Of a stretch of 64,000 nt of DNA, positions 23,461 to 31,764 are shown in pieces. Below the pieces are notes generated by a model, which was not told where the DNA came from, ran no database searches, and saw only the letters and a list, made by a program, of their open reading frames with translations. This DNA comes from Dyadobacter sp. UC 10. GTDB lineage: Bacteria > Bacteroidota > Bacteroidia > Cytophagales > Spirosomataceae. Location: positions 1,612,001 through 1,676,000 of the forward strand of contig NZ_VSRN01000001.1 in NCBI RefSeq assembly GCF_008369915.1. The letters are read 5' to 3'. The position numbers and the translations under genes are program-made. Position 1 is the stretch's first letter, and each line of letters begins with the position of its first letter.

Positions 23461-24561
23461 TTACAGAAAAGCCACACAGATCGGCAGCTTTACTGCGATG
23501 CTTTCATGTTTGAAAGTAAACTTACCGGTTGCCGGATCGACATGGTAAACGACCAGATTATCAGCCGATTGATTCGCGACAATCATTAGTTTACCCGAAG
23601 GATCAATATTAAAATCCCGTGGCGTAGCGATTGATTTCGTTTGCTGATCGACCATTTCCAACTCTCCGTTTGATTTGATTGCAAACGCACTGATGGAATT
23701 ATGTCCCCGGTTGGAAACGTATACGAATTTTCCGTTCGGATGCAGGTGAATGGCGGCGCTGGTGTTGGTCCCCGTGAATTCGGCAGGAACGGTCGGATAG
23801 GTTTTAATTTCCGTAATTATCCCCTTTTTATCAATTGAACAGGAAGTAACTGTGGCTTCCAGTTCATTCAGGAGGAAAAGGGATTTTCCCGACGAATGGA
23901 TAATCAAATGCCTCGGCCCTGCACCCGGCTTTCCTGTAAAAAACGGCTGCGCCGGATTAGGTACCAGCTTGCTGTTTTTCGCATCCACCACGTAGTTCAT
24001 CACTTTATCACTTCCCAGGTCGGTGACGTATACAAACTTTCCATCGGGACTTGCTGTGGCAAAATGGGCGTGCGCCTTCTCCTGCCGCTTTTCATTGGGC
24101 CCGGAACCTGAATATTGCTCTTTATAAATCGGCGCACCCAGCTTACCGTCGGCTGCTGCAGGATAAGCGGTGAAACTGCCGCCGGTATAATTCGCGGCCA
24201 AAACCATTTTGCCCGAAGGATGTACCGCCACGTGGCAGGGATTGGCTCCTTCCGAGGATTGACTGTTCAGATAAGTCAGTTTTTTATCCCGGCCAATCGT
24301 ATATGCATCGATCTTGTTATTCCCTCCCGCAGCGTAGAGGAATTTTTTATCGGGTGAAACGGCCACATAACCCGGCCCGACGGAATTATTGAAGGTATCG
24401 ACGACGGTAATCTGCCCGGTCGATAAATTGAGTTCACAAAGTGTGATTGACGAATTAGCGCCCTTATCCTGCGTGCCAATGTAAAATGGCACCGTTTTAT
24501 CCTGAAATGAAACCAGTAGCGCGGCCCCTGACAAAAGAAGAGGGAAAATCATTTTTTTCAT
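23461..24561 (-). CDS. Exported lactonase family beta-propeller (6-phosphogluconolactonase type)
   Basis: A 366-aa seven-bladed propeller of the YbhE/Pgl family. I start at the ATG at 24559-24561, which gives a signal peptide (MKKMIFPLLLSGAALLVSFQ); the open frame continues 32 codons upstream without meaning. Repeated blades show the pattern VAVSPDKKFLYAAGG, VAVHPSGKMVLAANY, ASPDGKFVYVTDLG, HPNGKFVYVSNRG and IDPSGKLMIVANQ. Family members hydrolyse sugar lactones; because this one is exported, a different lactone substrate is likely. Divergent from csaA. Confidence 0.88.
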   Translation of the reverse strand: MKKMIFPLLLSGAALLVSFQDKTVPFYIGTQDKGANSSITLCELNLSTGQITVVDTFNNSVGPGYVAVSPDKKFLYAAGGNNKIDAYTIGRDKKLTYLNSQSSEGANPCHVAVHPSGKMVLAANYTGGSFTAYPAAADGKLGAPIYKEQYSGSGPNEKRQEKAHAHFATASPDGKFVYVTDLGSDKVMNYVVDAKNSKLVPNPAQPFFTGKPGAGPRHLIIHSSGKSLFLLNELEATVTSCSIDKKGIITEIKTYPTVPAEFTGTNTSAAIHLHPNGKFVYVSNRGHNSISAFAIKSNGELEMVDQQTKSIATPRDFNIDPSGKLMIVANQSADNLVVYHVDPATGKFTFKHESIAVKLPICVAFL

Positions 24562-24670
24562 TGTGAATTGGTTTGAATGAATCGTCAACGCAGGCAAAAG
24601 CGAACCTAAATGCTTTTTTAATGCTTTTTTGAACAGATAATCATTGTACAACTGCACTTAACCCAGCAAA

Positions 24671-25009
24671 ATGGAAACTATCACCTGGCCGGATTTCGAG
24701 AAAGTAAACCTGGTTGCCGGAACGATCATCGAGGTCGCCGACTTCCCCAAAGCCAGAAAACCCGCATTTAAATTAAAAATTGACCTCGGTCCTGAAATTG
24801 GTATTAAAGCCAGCTCGGCACAGATCACCAAACTTTACTCACAGGAAGAACTGCTCGGCAAACAGGTTCTATGCGTCACCAATTTCCCGCCGAAACAAAT
24901 TGCTGATTTCAGATCAGAGGTACTTACAACCGGTTTCGTCCTGCCCGACGGAGAAGTAATACTTGCAAGTCCTGATTTCGAAGTGCCCAACGGAACACGG
25001 CTGGCCTGA
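24671..25009 (+). CDS. csaA: CsaA-like tRNA-binding OB-fold protein
   Basis: A 112-aa protein consisting of a single EMAP/Trbp111-type OB fold. The N-terminal [19 protein letters not shown], the [29 protein letters not shown] core and the [22 protein letters not shown] segment match CsaA, a secretion-linked chaperone in Bacillus that also binds tRNA. The conserved KxSSAQ is present. It is a single gene between the lactonase and the copper island, and ends 18 bp before the candidate copper operator. Confidence 0.88.
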   Translation: METITWPDFEKVNLVAGTIIEVADFPKARKPAFKLKIDLGPEIGIKASSAQITKLYSQEELLGKQVLCVTNFPPKQIADFRSEVLTTGFVLPDGEVILASPDFEVPNGTRLA

Positions 25010-25027
25010 TAATGATGCAATGTGCAG

Positions 25028-25071
25028 CCATAATTGTGTAATCCGCCCCGAACCGGCTGGGTTTATCTTTG
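25028..25071 (+). promoter_or_regulatory. copA promoter with candidate copper operator
   Basis: A 15-bp motif, CCATAATTGTGTAAT (25028-25042), lies 21 bp upstream of a perfect -7 box TATCTTTG (25064-25071). The same motif with one change (CCATAATTCTGTAAT) lies 20 bp upstream of the -7-like box of the downstream metallochaperone gene. The bases after both -7 boxes also agree (TTTGTAAAAG). This is likely the binding site of the regulator of this island. Confidence 0.45.
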
Positions 25072-25090
25072 TAAAAGCAAGAATAAGACT

Positions 25091-27319
25091 ATGGACACAG
25101 CAACAGAAATACATAAAATAACACTTCCAGTGACGGGCATGTCGTGCGCAGCTTGTGCCGTGAGCGTAGAAAGTATGCTTAAAAGCACAGCCGGAGTTGA
25201 AGACGCCGGGGTAAACTACGCCAACCAATCTGTCTCGATCGGCTTTGACCCCGGGACAGTCAGCCTGCAGCAGCTTGACGAGGTATTGCAAGGCATCGGC
25301 TACGGGCTGATTATTGAAAATGATGAAGATGACGCGCTTGCGGAGCAGGAGAAGCTTCAAAATGAGCATTACGCCGCATTGAAAAACAAAACCATTCGTG
25401 CAGGAGCCCTGACTATTCCGGTAGTCATACTGGGCATGTTTTTCATGGATATGGCTTATGCGAACTACATCATGCTCACGCTTACCATTCCCGTATTGTT
25501 CATTTTCGGCCGGGATTTTTATGTGAATGCCTGGAAACAGGCAAAGCACCGGAAAGCAAATATGGACACGCTGGTGGCACTTAGTACGGGTGTCGCATTC
25601 CTTTTCAGCACTTTCAATACATTTTATCCGCAATTCTGGCACGAAAGAGGGTTACATCCACACGTTTATTTTGAAGCTGCTGCGGTAATCGTCTTTTTTA
25701 TCCTTTTGGGCAAATTGCTGGAAGAACGCGCCAAGACGAAGACTTCCGGCGCATTGAAAAAATTGATCGGCCTGCAACCCAAAACCGTTCACGTTATCCG
25801 CAACGGCTCTGAGATAGAAACTAACGTAAGAGATGTGCTGGCCGGAGACGAAATCATTATTCGCGCCGGCGAAAAAATCCCGGTTGACGGAAAAGTACTG
25901 TCAGGCAATTCTTTCGTTGATGAAAGCCTGATGACGGGCGAGCCGATTCCGACGGAAAAAATAATGGGCAGCAACGTTTTTGCGGGTACCATCAATCAAA
26001 ATGGCAGCTTTACTTTTAAAGCAGAGAAAGTCGGCAAGCAAACTGTACTGGCTCAAATCATTAAAACCGTGCAGGAAGCGCAGGGAAGCAAGGCGCCTGT
26101 CCAAAGGCTGGTAGATAAAATCGCAGGTATTTTTGTGCCTGTGGTAATAGGGATAGCATTTCTGACATTGGTTGTCTGGATTTTTGCTGGCGGAGAAAAT
26201 GCATTGACGCACGGTTTGATGGCCGCCGTTTCGGTGCTTGTGATCGCCTGTCCCTGTGCGCTTGGCCTGGCAACGCCTACTGCGATGATGGTTGGAGTCG
26301 GGAAAGGTGCAGAAAATAACATTTTGATCCGCGATGCAGAAAGTCTCGAAAAAGCATACCGGGTAAATGCGGTTGTTCTGGACAAAACAGGTACCCTTAC
26401 CCTCGGCCAGCCGGCTGTGACAGAATGGATCTGGAAAACGCAGAGTATAGATCAGGAAAAGCACTTATCGGCTATAAAAGCATTGGAATCGCGTTCCGAA
26501 CATCCCCTGGCAAAGGCTATTGTAAATTTCATCAGTACTTCTCCAGAAGCATCTGTAACAAAATTCGCGTCAGTTACCGGCAGCGGGATACGCGGCGAGG
26601 TAAGCGAAATCGAGTACCTGATCGGCACGCTCACTTTTCTTAAAGCGGAAGAAGTGCAGATCAGTGACGAGCTGGCTCGGGAAGTAAGGATATTATCGGA
26701 GCAAGCGAAAACCGTAATCGCAGTCGCGGCTGATCGCCAGGTTATCGCGCTGGTTTCCATTGCGGACGCCCTCAAACCAACATCTTCGGAAGCAGTAGCG
26801 CAACTTAAAAGGCAGGGCATCGAGGTGTATATGCTCACCGGCGACAACCTGCAGACTGCTGCTGCGGTCGCGAAACAAACGGGCATTGATTCGTACCGGG
26901 CGGAAGTAAAACCGGGCGACAAGATGCAGTTTATCAGTGAATTACAATCAAAGGGAAAAGTTGTGGCGATGGTCGGCGACGGCATTAACGATTCGCAGGC
27001 ATTGGCCCAGGCCGACGTGAGCATTGCGATGGGAAAAGGATCGGACATAGCAATGGACGTGGCGAAAATGACGCTCATTACTTCCGATCTGCTTGTATTG
27101 CCGAAAGCTTTGAAATTATCCCGAAAAACAGTGGCTACAATCCGACAAAACCTGTTTTGGGCATTTATCTACAATATCATCGGCATTCCCGTCGCAGCAG
27201 GGGTTCTATATCCATTCAACGGTTTTCTGCTCGACCCAATGATCGCAGGTGGCGCAATGGCGCTGAGCTCGGTATCGGTGGTGATGAATAGCCTGCGGCT
27301 GAAAAGTGCCGGGTTGTAA
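25091..27319 (+). CDS. copA: Copper-exporting P1B-type ATPase
   Basis: Pumps Cu(I) out of the cytoplasm using ATP. I start at the ATG at 25091 (MDTATEIHKITLPVTGMSCAACAVSV); the open frame from 25034 begins with TTG and covers the promoter. One N-terminal HMA domain has Cys19 and Cys22. Membrane helices frame the TGE motif (MTGEPIP), the ion-binding CPC in VIACPCALGLATP (about 387), DKTGTLT (about 430, phosphorylated Asp), the HP motif in SEHPLAKA and GDGINDSQAL. At 742 aa it has normal length. It heads a cluster of copper-related genes. Confidence 0.95.
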   Translation: MDTATEIHKITLPVTGMSCAACAVSVESMLKSTAGVEDAGVNYANQSVSIGFDPGTVSLQQLDEVLQGIGYGLIIENDEDDALAEQEKLQNEHYAALKNKTIRAGALTIPVVILGMFFMDMAYANYIMLTLTIPVLFIFGRDFYVNAWKQAKHRKANMDTLVALSTGVAFLFSTFNTFYPQFWHERGLHPHVYFEAAAVIVFFILLGKLLEERAKTKTSGALKKLIGLQPKTVHVIRNGSEIETNVRDVLAGDEIIIRAGEKIPVDGKVLSGNSFVDESLMTGEPIPTEKIMGSNVFAGTINQNGSFTFKAEKVGKQTVLAQIIKTVQEAQGSKAPVQRLVDKIAGIFVPVVIGIAFLTLVVWIFAGGENALTHGLMAAVSVLVIACPCALGLATPTAMMVGVGKGAENNILIRDAESLEKAYRVNAVVLDKTGTLTLGQPAVTEWIWKTQSIDQEKHLSAIKALESRSEHPLAKAIVNFISTSPEASVTKFASVTGSGIRGEVSEIEYLIGTLTFLKAEEVQISDELAREVRILSEQAKTVIAVAADRQVIALVSIADALKPTSSEAVAQLKRQGIEVYMLTGDNLQTAAAVAKQTGIDSYRAEVKPGDKMQFISELQSKGKVVAMVGDGINDSQALAQADVSIAMGKGSDIAMDVAKMTLITSDLLVLPKALKLSRKTVATIRQNLFWAFIYNIIGIPVAAGVLYPFNGFLLDPMIAGGAMALSSVSVVMNSLRLKSAGL

Positions 27320-27349
27320 GCTTCGTTCCCAAAACTCTGTAACGCCCTC

Positions 27350-27392
27350 CCATAATTCTGTAATAACCGGAGAACTGTGTTGCCGATATTTG
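27350..27392 (+). promoter_or_regulatory. Promoter of the metallochaperone gene with the shared motif
   Basis: CCATAATTCTGTAAT (27350-27364) matches the copA motif at 14 of 15 bases and is 20 bp from a -7-like box GATATTTG (27385-27392, one mismatch). A partial direct repeat, CTCTGTAACG, lies just upstream at about 27336. Confidence 0.42.
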
Positions 27393-27438
27393 TAAAAGAA
27401 AATTAAAAAGTACACAGGCAAAAAGCCACTATCAAAAA

Positions 27439-27648
27439 ATGGAAACGCTCAAATTCAAAACAAATATTAAATGTGGGGGCTGCGTGGCAACCGTCACTCC
27501 TTTTCTCAATGGCGATGAAAATGTATCGGACTGGAAGGTAGACCTTGAAAGTGCCGACAGGATATTGAATGTAAAAACCACTCATTCAGCCAGCGAAATA
27601 GAACAACTCATCAAAAAGGCCGGGTACTCTGCCGAAGAACTAGCCTGA
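27439..27648 (+). CDS. HMA-domain metallochaperone (CopZ-like)
   Basis: A 69-aa soluble protein that is a single heavy-metal-associated domain. The metal site is NIKCGGCVATV (Cys12, Cys15), a CxxC with Gly-Gly between the cysteines, and the rest follows the beta-alpha-beta-beta-alpha-beta pattern (WKVDLESADRILNVKTT, IEQLIKKAGYSAEEL). It probably carries Cu(I) to the upstream CopA. It has its own promoter-like region containing the same motif found before copA. Confidence 0.9.
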   Translation: METLKFKTNIKCGGCVATVTPFLNGDENVSDWKVDLESADRILNVKTTHSASEIEQLIKKAGYSAEELA

Positions 27649-27654
27649 TTCTTA

Positions 27655-27662
27655 TATCTTTG
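27655..27662 (+). promoter_or_regulatory. Candidate -7 box for the HYC_CC_PP gene
   Basis: TATCTTTG matches the consensus and lies 60 bp upstream of the ATG at 27723, just after the metallochaperone stop. No -33 partner is evident. Confidence 0.35.
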
Positions 27663-27722
27663 AACATCCCTTTCTGAAAATTCAGAGCCAAAAAAATTCA
27701 GCGGACTCCGCTGAAAGCAAGC

Positions 27723-28178
27723 ATGAAAAACAAATTGCACCGATCGATCACCGCCTTAATGGCATTTCTGATACTGTTTAGCAGTACCGGATTTGCATTG
27801 GTGGAGCATCAATGTATGATGCGGGGGAAATCGGTGCAGTTACTGGCCGCCAAGAAAACTGATGCTGACAAGAACTCCGGTTCGTGCTGTTCGAAGAAAA
27901 AAGAGGTTAAGGAAAGCAAAGGCACTTATTTCAAAAAGACAGCCTGCTGCAAAGAGAACCATACTTTTGAAAAGCTAAATGTAGCAACTGGCAGTCCCCA
28001 GTCTTCGGGCAAGATCATCAAAGCGTGGCCGGCAGATATTGTTTGGTTTACTACTTCCTATTCATTTATCCGGGCAGAATGGACCCTTCCAGAGCTCCCC
28101 TATCTTACTGACATATCCTTTTCTTCCCGGTTGTACGGGACAGGTATGCGGTTATTTATTCAGTCATTTCTAATTTGA
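27723..28178 (+). CDS. HYC_CC_PP-type exported Cys-rich protein
   Basis: A 151-aa protein with a signal peptide or N-terminal anchor (about 1-27) and the pattern that names its Bacteroidota family: a His-x-Cys (EHQCMM), a CC pair (SCCSKKKE), a second CC (TACCKENHTF), and a Pro-containing hydrophobic C terminus (LPELPYLTD). The clustered Cys and His residues suggest metal binding in the periplasm. It lies between the metallochaperone and a TonB-dependent receptor, a common neighbourhood for this family. Function is not established. Confidence 0.78.
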   Translation: MKNKLHRSITALMAFLILFSSTGFALVEHQCMMRGKSVQLLAAKKTDADKNSGSCCSKKKEVKESKGTYFKKTACCKENHTFEKLNVATGSPQSSGKIIKAWPADIVWFTTSYSFIRAEWTLPELPYLTDISFSSRLYGTGMRLFIQSFLI

Positions 28179-28259
28179 TACCATTGATAGTGAATTAGTT
28201 AACGCAAATCCCTTTAATGATTTGCTGCTTAATTTATTTGTCAATTGAATCAATTTGAA

Positions 28260-30482
28260 ATGAAAACCTATTTGGCAGCATTACTCTGTCTGCTCACTAT
28301 TTCCGCCTCGGCCCAGCGTATTACCGGCTCCGTGAACGAGCAGGTACCCAATTCCACCCGGCTGAGCCCGATTTCCGGCGCAAACGTATATTGGGCCGGC
28401 ACTACTCAGGCCGCCTCAACGGACACATCGGGACGCTTCATTATTCCGAGATCCGCACAGTCCAATCTTTTAGTAGTCACTTTTGTGGGCTTCAAAAATG
28501 ATACGATTAAAGTAACCGGAGAAAGCGAATTGCAGGTTGTTTTACAAAATGACCAGACGCTAGACGAAGTTACAGTACGTAGCGGCGCGGGCAGCATCGA
28601 CAGACTTTCCCCGCATCAAACCGAAATCATTACTACCCGTGCACTTGCGAAAGCGGCGTGTTGTAACCTTTCCGAAAGTTTTGAAACCAATGCATCCATT
28701 TCCGTTTCTTACAGCGATGCAGTGACAGGCTCTAAGCAAATTCAAATGCTTGGATTGAGTGGTACCTATATTCAAACCAGTGTAGAAAACATTCCTTCGC
28801 TGCGGGGGCTCGCCTCTACTTTCGGGCTCAATTTCATTCCCGGAACGTGGGTTCAGTCCATTGATATCGGTAAAGGCGCAGGTTCTGTGGTAAACGGATA
28901 TGAGTCGATGACGGGGCAGATCAATGTGGAGCTGCAAAAACCCGATACCGAGGAAAAGCTCTACCTGAATACCTACGTCAATAATTTTGGCCGGGCAGAG
29001 CTAAACCTGAACCTCGCGCACCAGATCAACAAAAAATGGAGTACCAGCCTCCTGACCCATGGCAGTACGCTGAAAAACAGGATCGACAAGAACGGCGACA
29101 ATTTTCTGGACCTGCCGCTTTACAGCCAGATCAATGCGATCAACCGCTGGAAATATCAGGACGAAAAATGGATGGCGCAGTTTGGCGTGAAAGCGCTGGC
29201 AGAAGATAGAATGGGTGGCCAGCAGGATTTCAAACGCGAAATGCGGGGAAGTACAGATGTTTATGGTTTCGGTGCAAAAATCAACCGTTATGAGTTTTTC
29301 TCAAAGATTGCACGACTATTTCCCGAGCAGCCTTACAAAGGGCTGGGCCTGATCGTAAATGCTTCCGTTCACGATTCAAAGTCCTATTTTGGAGTAAATA
29401 ATTATGATGGAAAGCAAAAAACGATTTACGCAAACCTGATCTATCAATCCATTATCGGCAATACCAATCACGCTTACAAAACAGGATTGAGCTATTTGCT
29501 TGACAATTATGATGAACGTTATCGCAATCTTTCCCTGGTAAGGAACGAGTCGGTGCCGGGTGCGTTTTTCGAATACACTTACAATAATCTTGACAAGTTT
29601 GTGCTTGTCGCTGGCGGCCGGGTTGACTTCCATAATCTTTACGGAACGCAATGGACGCCGCGCCTGCATTTGAAATATAGTCTGACCGATCAGACTACCC
29701 TGCGCGCGTCGGTCGGCACAGGTTTCCGGGTTTCCAATCCGCTGGCTGAATATTACGGCAATCTGGTCAGCTCGCGGGAAGTGTTTTTCAGAGAACCAAT
29801 CAGGCCGGAAAAAAGCTGGAATTACGGTGCAAGTTTAACGCAGGATTTCACAATAGGCGATATGAAGGGAAATCTGATCGTGGATTACTATCGGACCAAT
29901 TTTGAAAATCAGCTGGTAGCCGACCTTGAAGACCCGCGATTCATTCGCTTCTACAACCTCGAAGGAAAAGCATTTGCCAATAGTTTTCAGTCGGAAGTGA
30001 ATCTGACGCCGATTAAGCGCTTCGAGCTGAAACTTGCGTATCGTTTGTTTGACGTGAAGCAATCGATCCGGAATCTGTACGACCAGAATGTGCTGCTTCC
30101 AAGGATGATGGTCAGCCGCGACCGGGTTTTGTTCAACGCCGGTTATGCATTGCCGTACGATAAATGGAAGTTTGATTTTACGGTTCAATGGAATGGTAAA
30201 AAGCGCATTCCTTACATGGGCAGCGTTCCCGACCATCATGTGCCAGATAACCTGAATTCGACTATTGCTCCTTCATTCTACAATCTGAATGCACAGATCA
30301 CCCGGACTTTTCCTAAATGGGATGTATACCTGGGCGGCGAAAATCTGGCGAATTTCCGTCAAAAAAACCCAATCATAGGCGCAGACCAACCCTTTGGCGA
30401 GCATTTTGACGCGGGAATGGCCTGGGGTCCGGTAGTAGGGCGAATGATTTACGCCGGGTTGCGTTATAAGATTATCCGGTAA
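28260..30482 (+). CDS. TonB-dependent receptor with carboxypeptidase-like plug extension
   Basis: Outer-membrane receptor of 740 aa. The ATG at 28260 gives a signal peptide (MKTYLAALLCLLTISASAQ); the frame from 28245 starts with TTG. A CarboxypepD_reg-like domain (about 22-105, GANVYWAGTTQAASTDTSGRFIIP) precedes the plug (LDEVTVRS, ACCNLSESFETNASISVSYSDAVTGSKQIQMLGLSG) and a 22-strand-type barrel ending in AGLRYKIIR. The CC within the plug is notable given the copper neighbours. It probably imports or senses a metal complex; the ligand is inferred from context only. Confidence 0.88.
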   Translation: MKTYLAALLCLLTISASAQRITGSVNEQVPNSTRLSPISGANVYWAGTTQAASTDTSGRFIIPRSAQSNLLVVTFVGFKNDTIKVTGESELQVVLQNDQTLDEVTVRSGAGSIDRLSPHQTEIITTRALAKAACCNLSESFETNASISVSYSDAVTGSKQIQMLGLSGTYIQTSVENIPSLRGLASTFGLNFIPGTWVQSIDIGKGAGSVVNGYESMTGQINVELQKPDTEEKLYLNTYVNNFGRAELNLNLAHQINKKWSTSLLTHGSTLKNRIDKNGDNFLDLPLYSQINAINRWKYQDEKWMAQFGVKALAEDRMGGQQDFKREMRGSTDVYGFGAKINRYEFFSKIARLFPEQPYKGLGLIVNASVHDSKSYFGVNNYDGKQKTIYANLIYQSIIGNTNHAYKTGLSYLLDNYDERYRNLSLVRNESVPGAFFEYTYNNLDKFVLVAGGRVDFHNLYGTQWTPRLHLKYSLTDQTTLRASVGTGFRVSNPLAEYYGNLVSSREVFFREPIRPEKSWNYGASLTQDFTIGDMKGNLIVDYYRTNFENQLVADLEDPRFIRFYNLEGKAFANSFQSEVNLTPIKRFELKLAYRLFDVKQSIRNLYDQNVLLPRMMVSRDRVLFNAGYALPYDKWKFDFTVQWNGKKRIPYMGSVPDHHVPDNLNSTIAPSFYNLNAQITRTFPKWDVYLGGENLANFRQKNPIIGADQPFGEHFDAGMAWGPVVGRMIYAGLRYKIIR

Positions 30483-30517
30483 CAGGGAGGGAAGGGAGAT
30501 TTTAAATACACTTTTTT

Positions 30518-31087
30518 ATGAAGTTATATATTAAAAATATGGTTTGCGACCGCTGTAAGCGGGTCGTTCGGGAAGAATTGACTGGGCTGGGGCTTGAACT
30601 TTTGTCAGTCGGACTGGGTGAGGTGGAGACCGTCGGGGAAATAGAGGCGCAAAAACTGACGGAAGTCAGGGCTGTGCTGGAAAGCAATGGTTTTGAACTG
30701 CTCGACGATCGCAGACTTGCACTGGTAGAGCATATGAAAACATTGATCATTGAGGAAATCCAAAACCTGAAAGGTCAGAAACCTTCACAAATGAATTTTT
30801 CAGATTTTTTATCCGAGAAAATGGGCTACGAATATTCCTACCTCAGCACCCTGTTCTCTTCCGAAACCGGGCAGACCATTGAGCAATACATTATCGCCCA
30901 AAAAGTGGAAAAGCTGAAAGAATGGCTTTCATATAATGAACTCACTTTGAGCGAAATGGCCTGGCGACTTTCTTATAGCAGCACCGCGCATTTAAGTAAT
31001 CAGTTTAAAAAAGTAACCGGCATGACGCCGGGGGAATTTAAGAAAAGTGCGATGACCAGAAAGACGCTAGACGCGATTGGAAACTGA
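30518..31087 (+). CDS. AraC-family regulator with N-terminal HMA-like metal domain
   Basis: A 189-aa fusion. The first 65 residues look like a heavy-metal-associated fold with Cys10 and Cys13 in NMVCDRCKRVV; the C-terminal half (about 85-180) is an AraC/XylS helix-turn-helix domain (LTLSEMAWRLSYSSTAHLSNQFKKVTGMTPGEFKK). This suggests a one-component copper sensor. It lies in the middle of the copper island, in the same direction as its neighbours. It is the best candidate for binding the 15-bp motif upstream of copA and the metallochaperone gene, though this is inference. Confidence 0.85.
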   Translation: MKLYIKNMVCDRCKRVVREELTGLGLELLSVGLGEVETVGEIEAQKLTEVRAVLESNGFELLDDRRLALVEHMKTLIIEEIQNLKGQKPSQMNFSDFLSEKMGYEYSYLSTLFSSETGQTIEQYIIAQKVEKLKEWLSYNELTLSEMAWRLSYSSTAHLSNQFKKVTGMTPGEFKKSAMTRKTLDAIGN

Positions 31088-31134
31088 TATTTACCTGAAT
31101 TATGGTGCAAGTATTAATAGATCAAACCTTCAAT

Positions 31135-31374
31135 ATGATAACAAAAGCACTTTTAGCCGTAACCCTTTTTCTGATATTCGGCTGCTCCGGAAATTCTGAA
31201 CAAACGAAGGAGCAAACGACGGAAGTTAAGTCAACCCAAGTTGCTGCATATAGCTGTCCAATGCAATGTGAAGGTGACAAAACCTATTCTGACAGCGGCA
31301 AATGTCCGGTTTGCAAAATGGAGTTACAGGAAGTGGCGTTCCAGGGCGCAGACTCCGTAAAACACCAGCATTAA
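31135..31374 (+). CDS. Small lipoprotein with heavy-metal-binding domain
   Basis: Using the ATG at 31135 the product has 79 aa. It opens with a lipoprotein signal (MITKALLAVTLFLIFGC, lipobox Cys17), followed by a Thr/Glu-rich linker and a metal-binding module with YSCPMQCEGDKTYSDSGKCPVC and a final HQH. The CPM...CPVCKM layout is that of the small heavy-metal-binding domain found in Cu/Ag efflux proteins. It likely binds copper on the periplasmic face of a membrane. The longer frame from 31102 would spoil the signal peptide. Confidence 0.82.
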   Translation: MITKALLAVTLFLIFGCSGNSEQTKEQTTEVKSTQVAAYSCPMQCEGDKTYSDSGKCPVCKMELQEVAFQGADSVKHQH

Positions 31375-31400
31375 TAATCAAAAATTAAACAACAGAAATT

Positions 31401-31745
31401 ATGAAAACAACCATTCTTTCACTGATTACGATCCTGTTCTTAGGGATCAATACAGTATTTGCCTCGGGGGAGGACAGGGAGGTAAAAATAAAGACTTCGG
31501 CTGTGTGCGAAATGTGCAAAGCGCGCATTGAGCGCAATCTCGGACTTTCAAAAGGCGTGAAAGGATCCAATTTAAACCTTGACGATAAGGTAATTACAGT
31601 TAAATACAACCCGAACAAAACCACGCCTGAGGCAATCAAAGCGACGATCATAAATACTGGTTACGACGCTGATAACCAGCTCGCAAACCAGAAAGCGCAC
31701 GATAAACTTCCAAGCTGCTGCCGCAAAACCGCCGCACCGCATTAA
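31401..31745 (+). CDS. Exported HMA-domain protein
   Basis: A 114-aa protein: signal peptide (about 1-22, ending VFAS) then an HMA fold with a CxxC in SAVCEMCKARIERNLG. The C-terminal tail adds a CC pair and a His (LPSCCRKTAAPH), giving further metal ligands. It is likely a periplasmic copper carrier, complementing the cytoplasmic carrier at 27439. It starts 26 bp after the small lipoprotein gene and 19 bp before the His/Met-rich barrel gene, so the three are probably one transcript. Confidence 0.87.
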   Translation: MKTTILSLITILFLGINTVFASGEDREVKIKTSAVCEMCKARIERNLGLSKGVKGSNLNLDDKVITVKYNPNKTTPEAIKATIINTGYDADNQLANQKAHDKLPSCCRKTAAPH

Positions 31746-31764
31746 TTACTACAATCACTTCGTC

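Noticed and set aside
26452-27078. 208-codon open frame antisense to copA
   Set aside because: Rich in Ser, Ala and Thr with no family features; it is the shadow of the ATPase coding frame.
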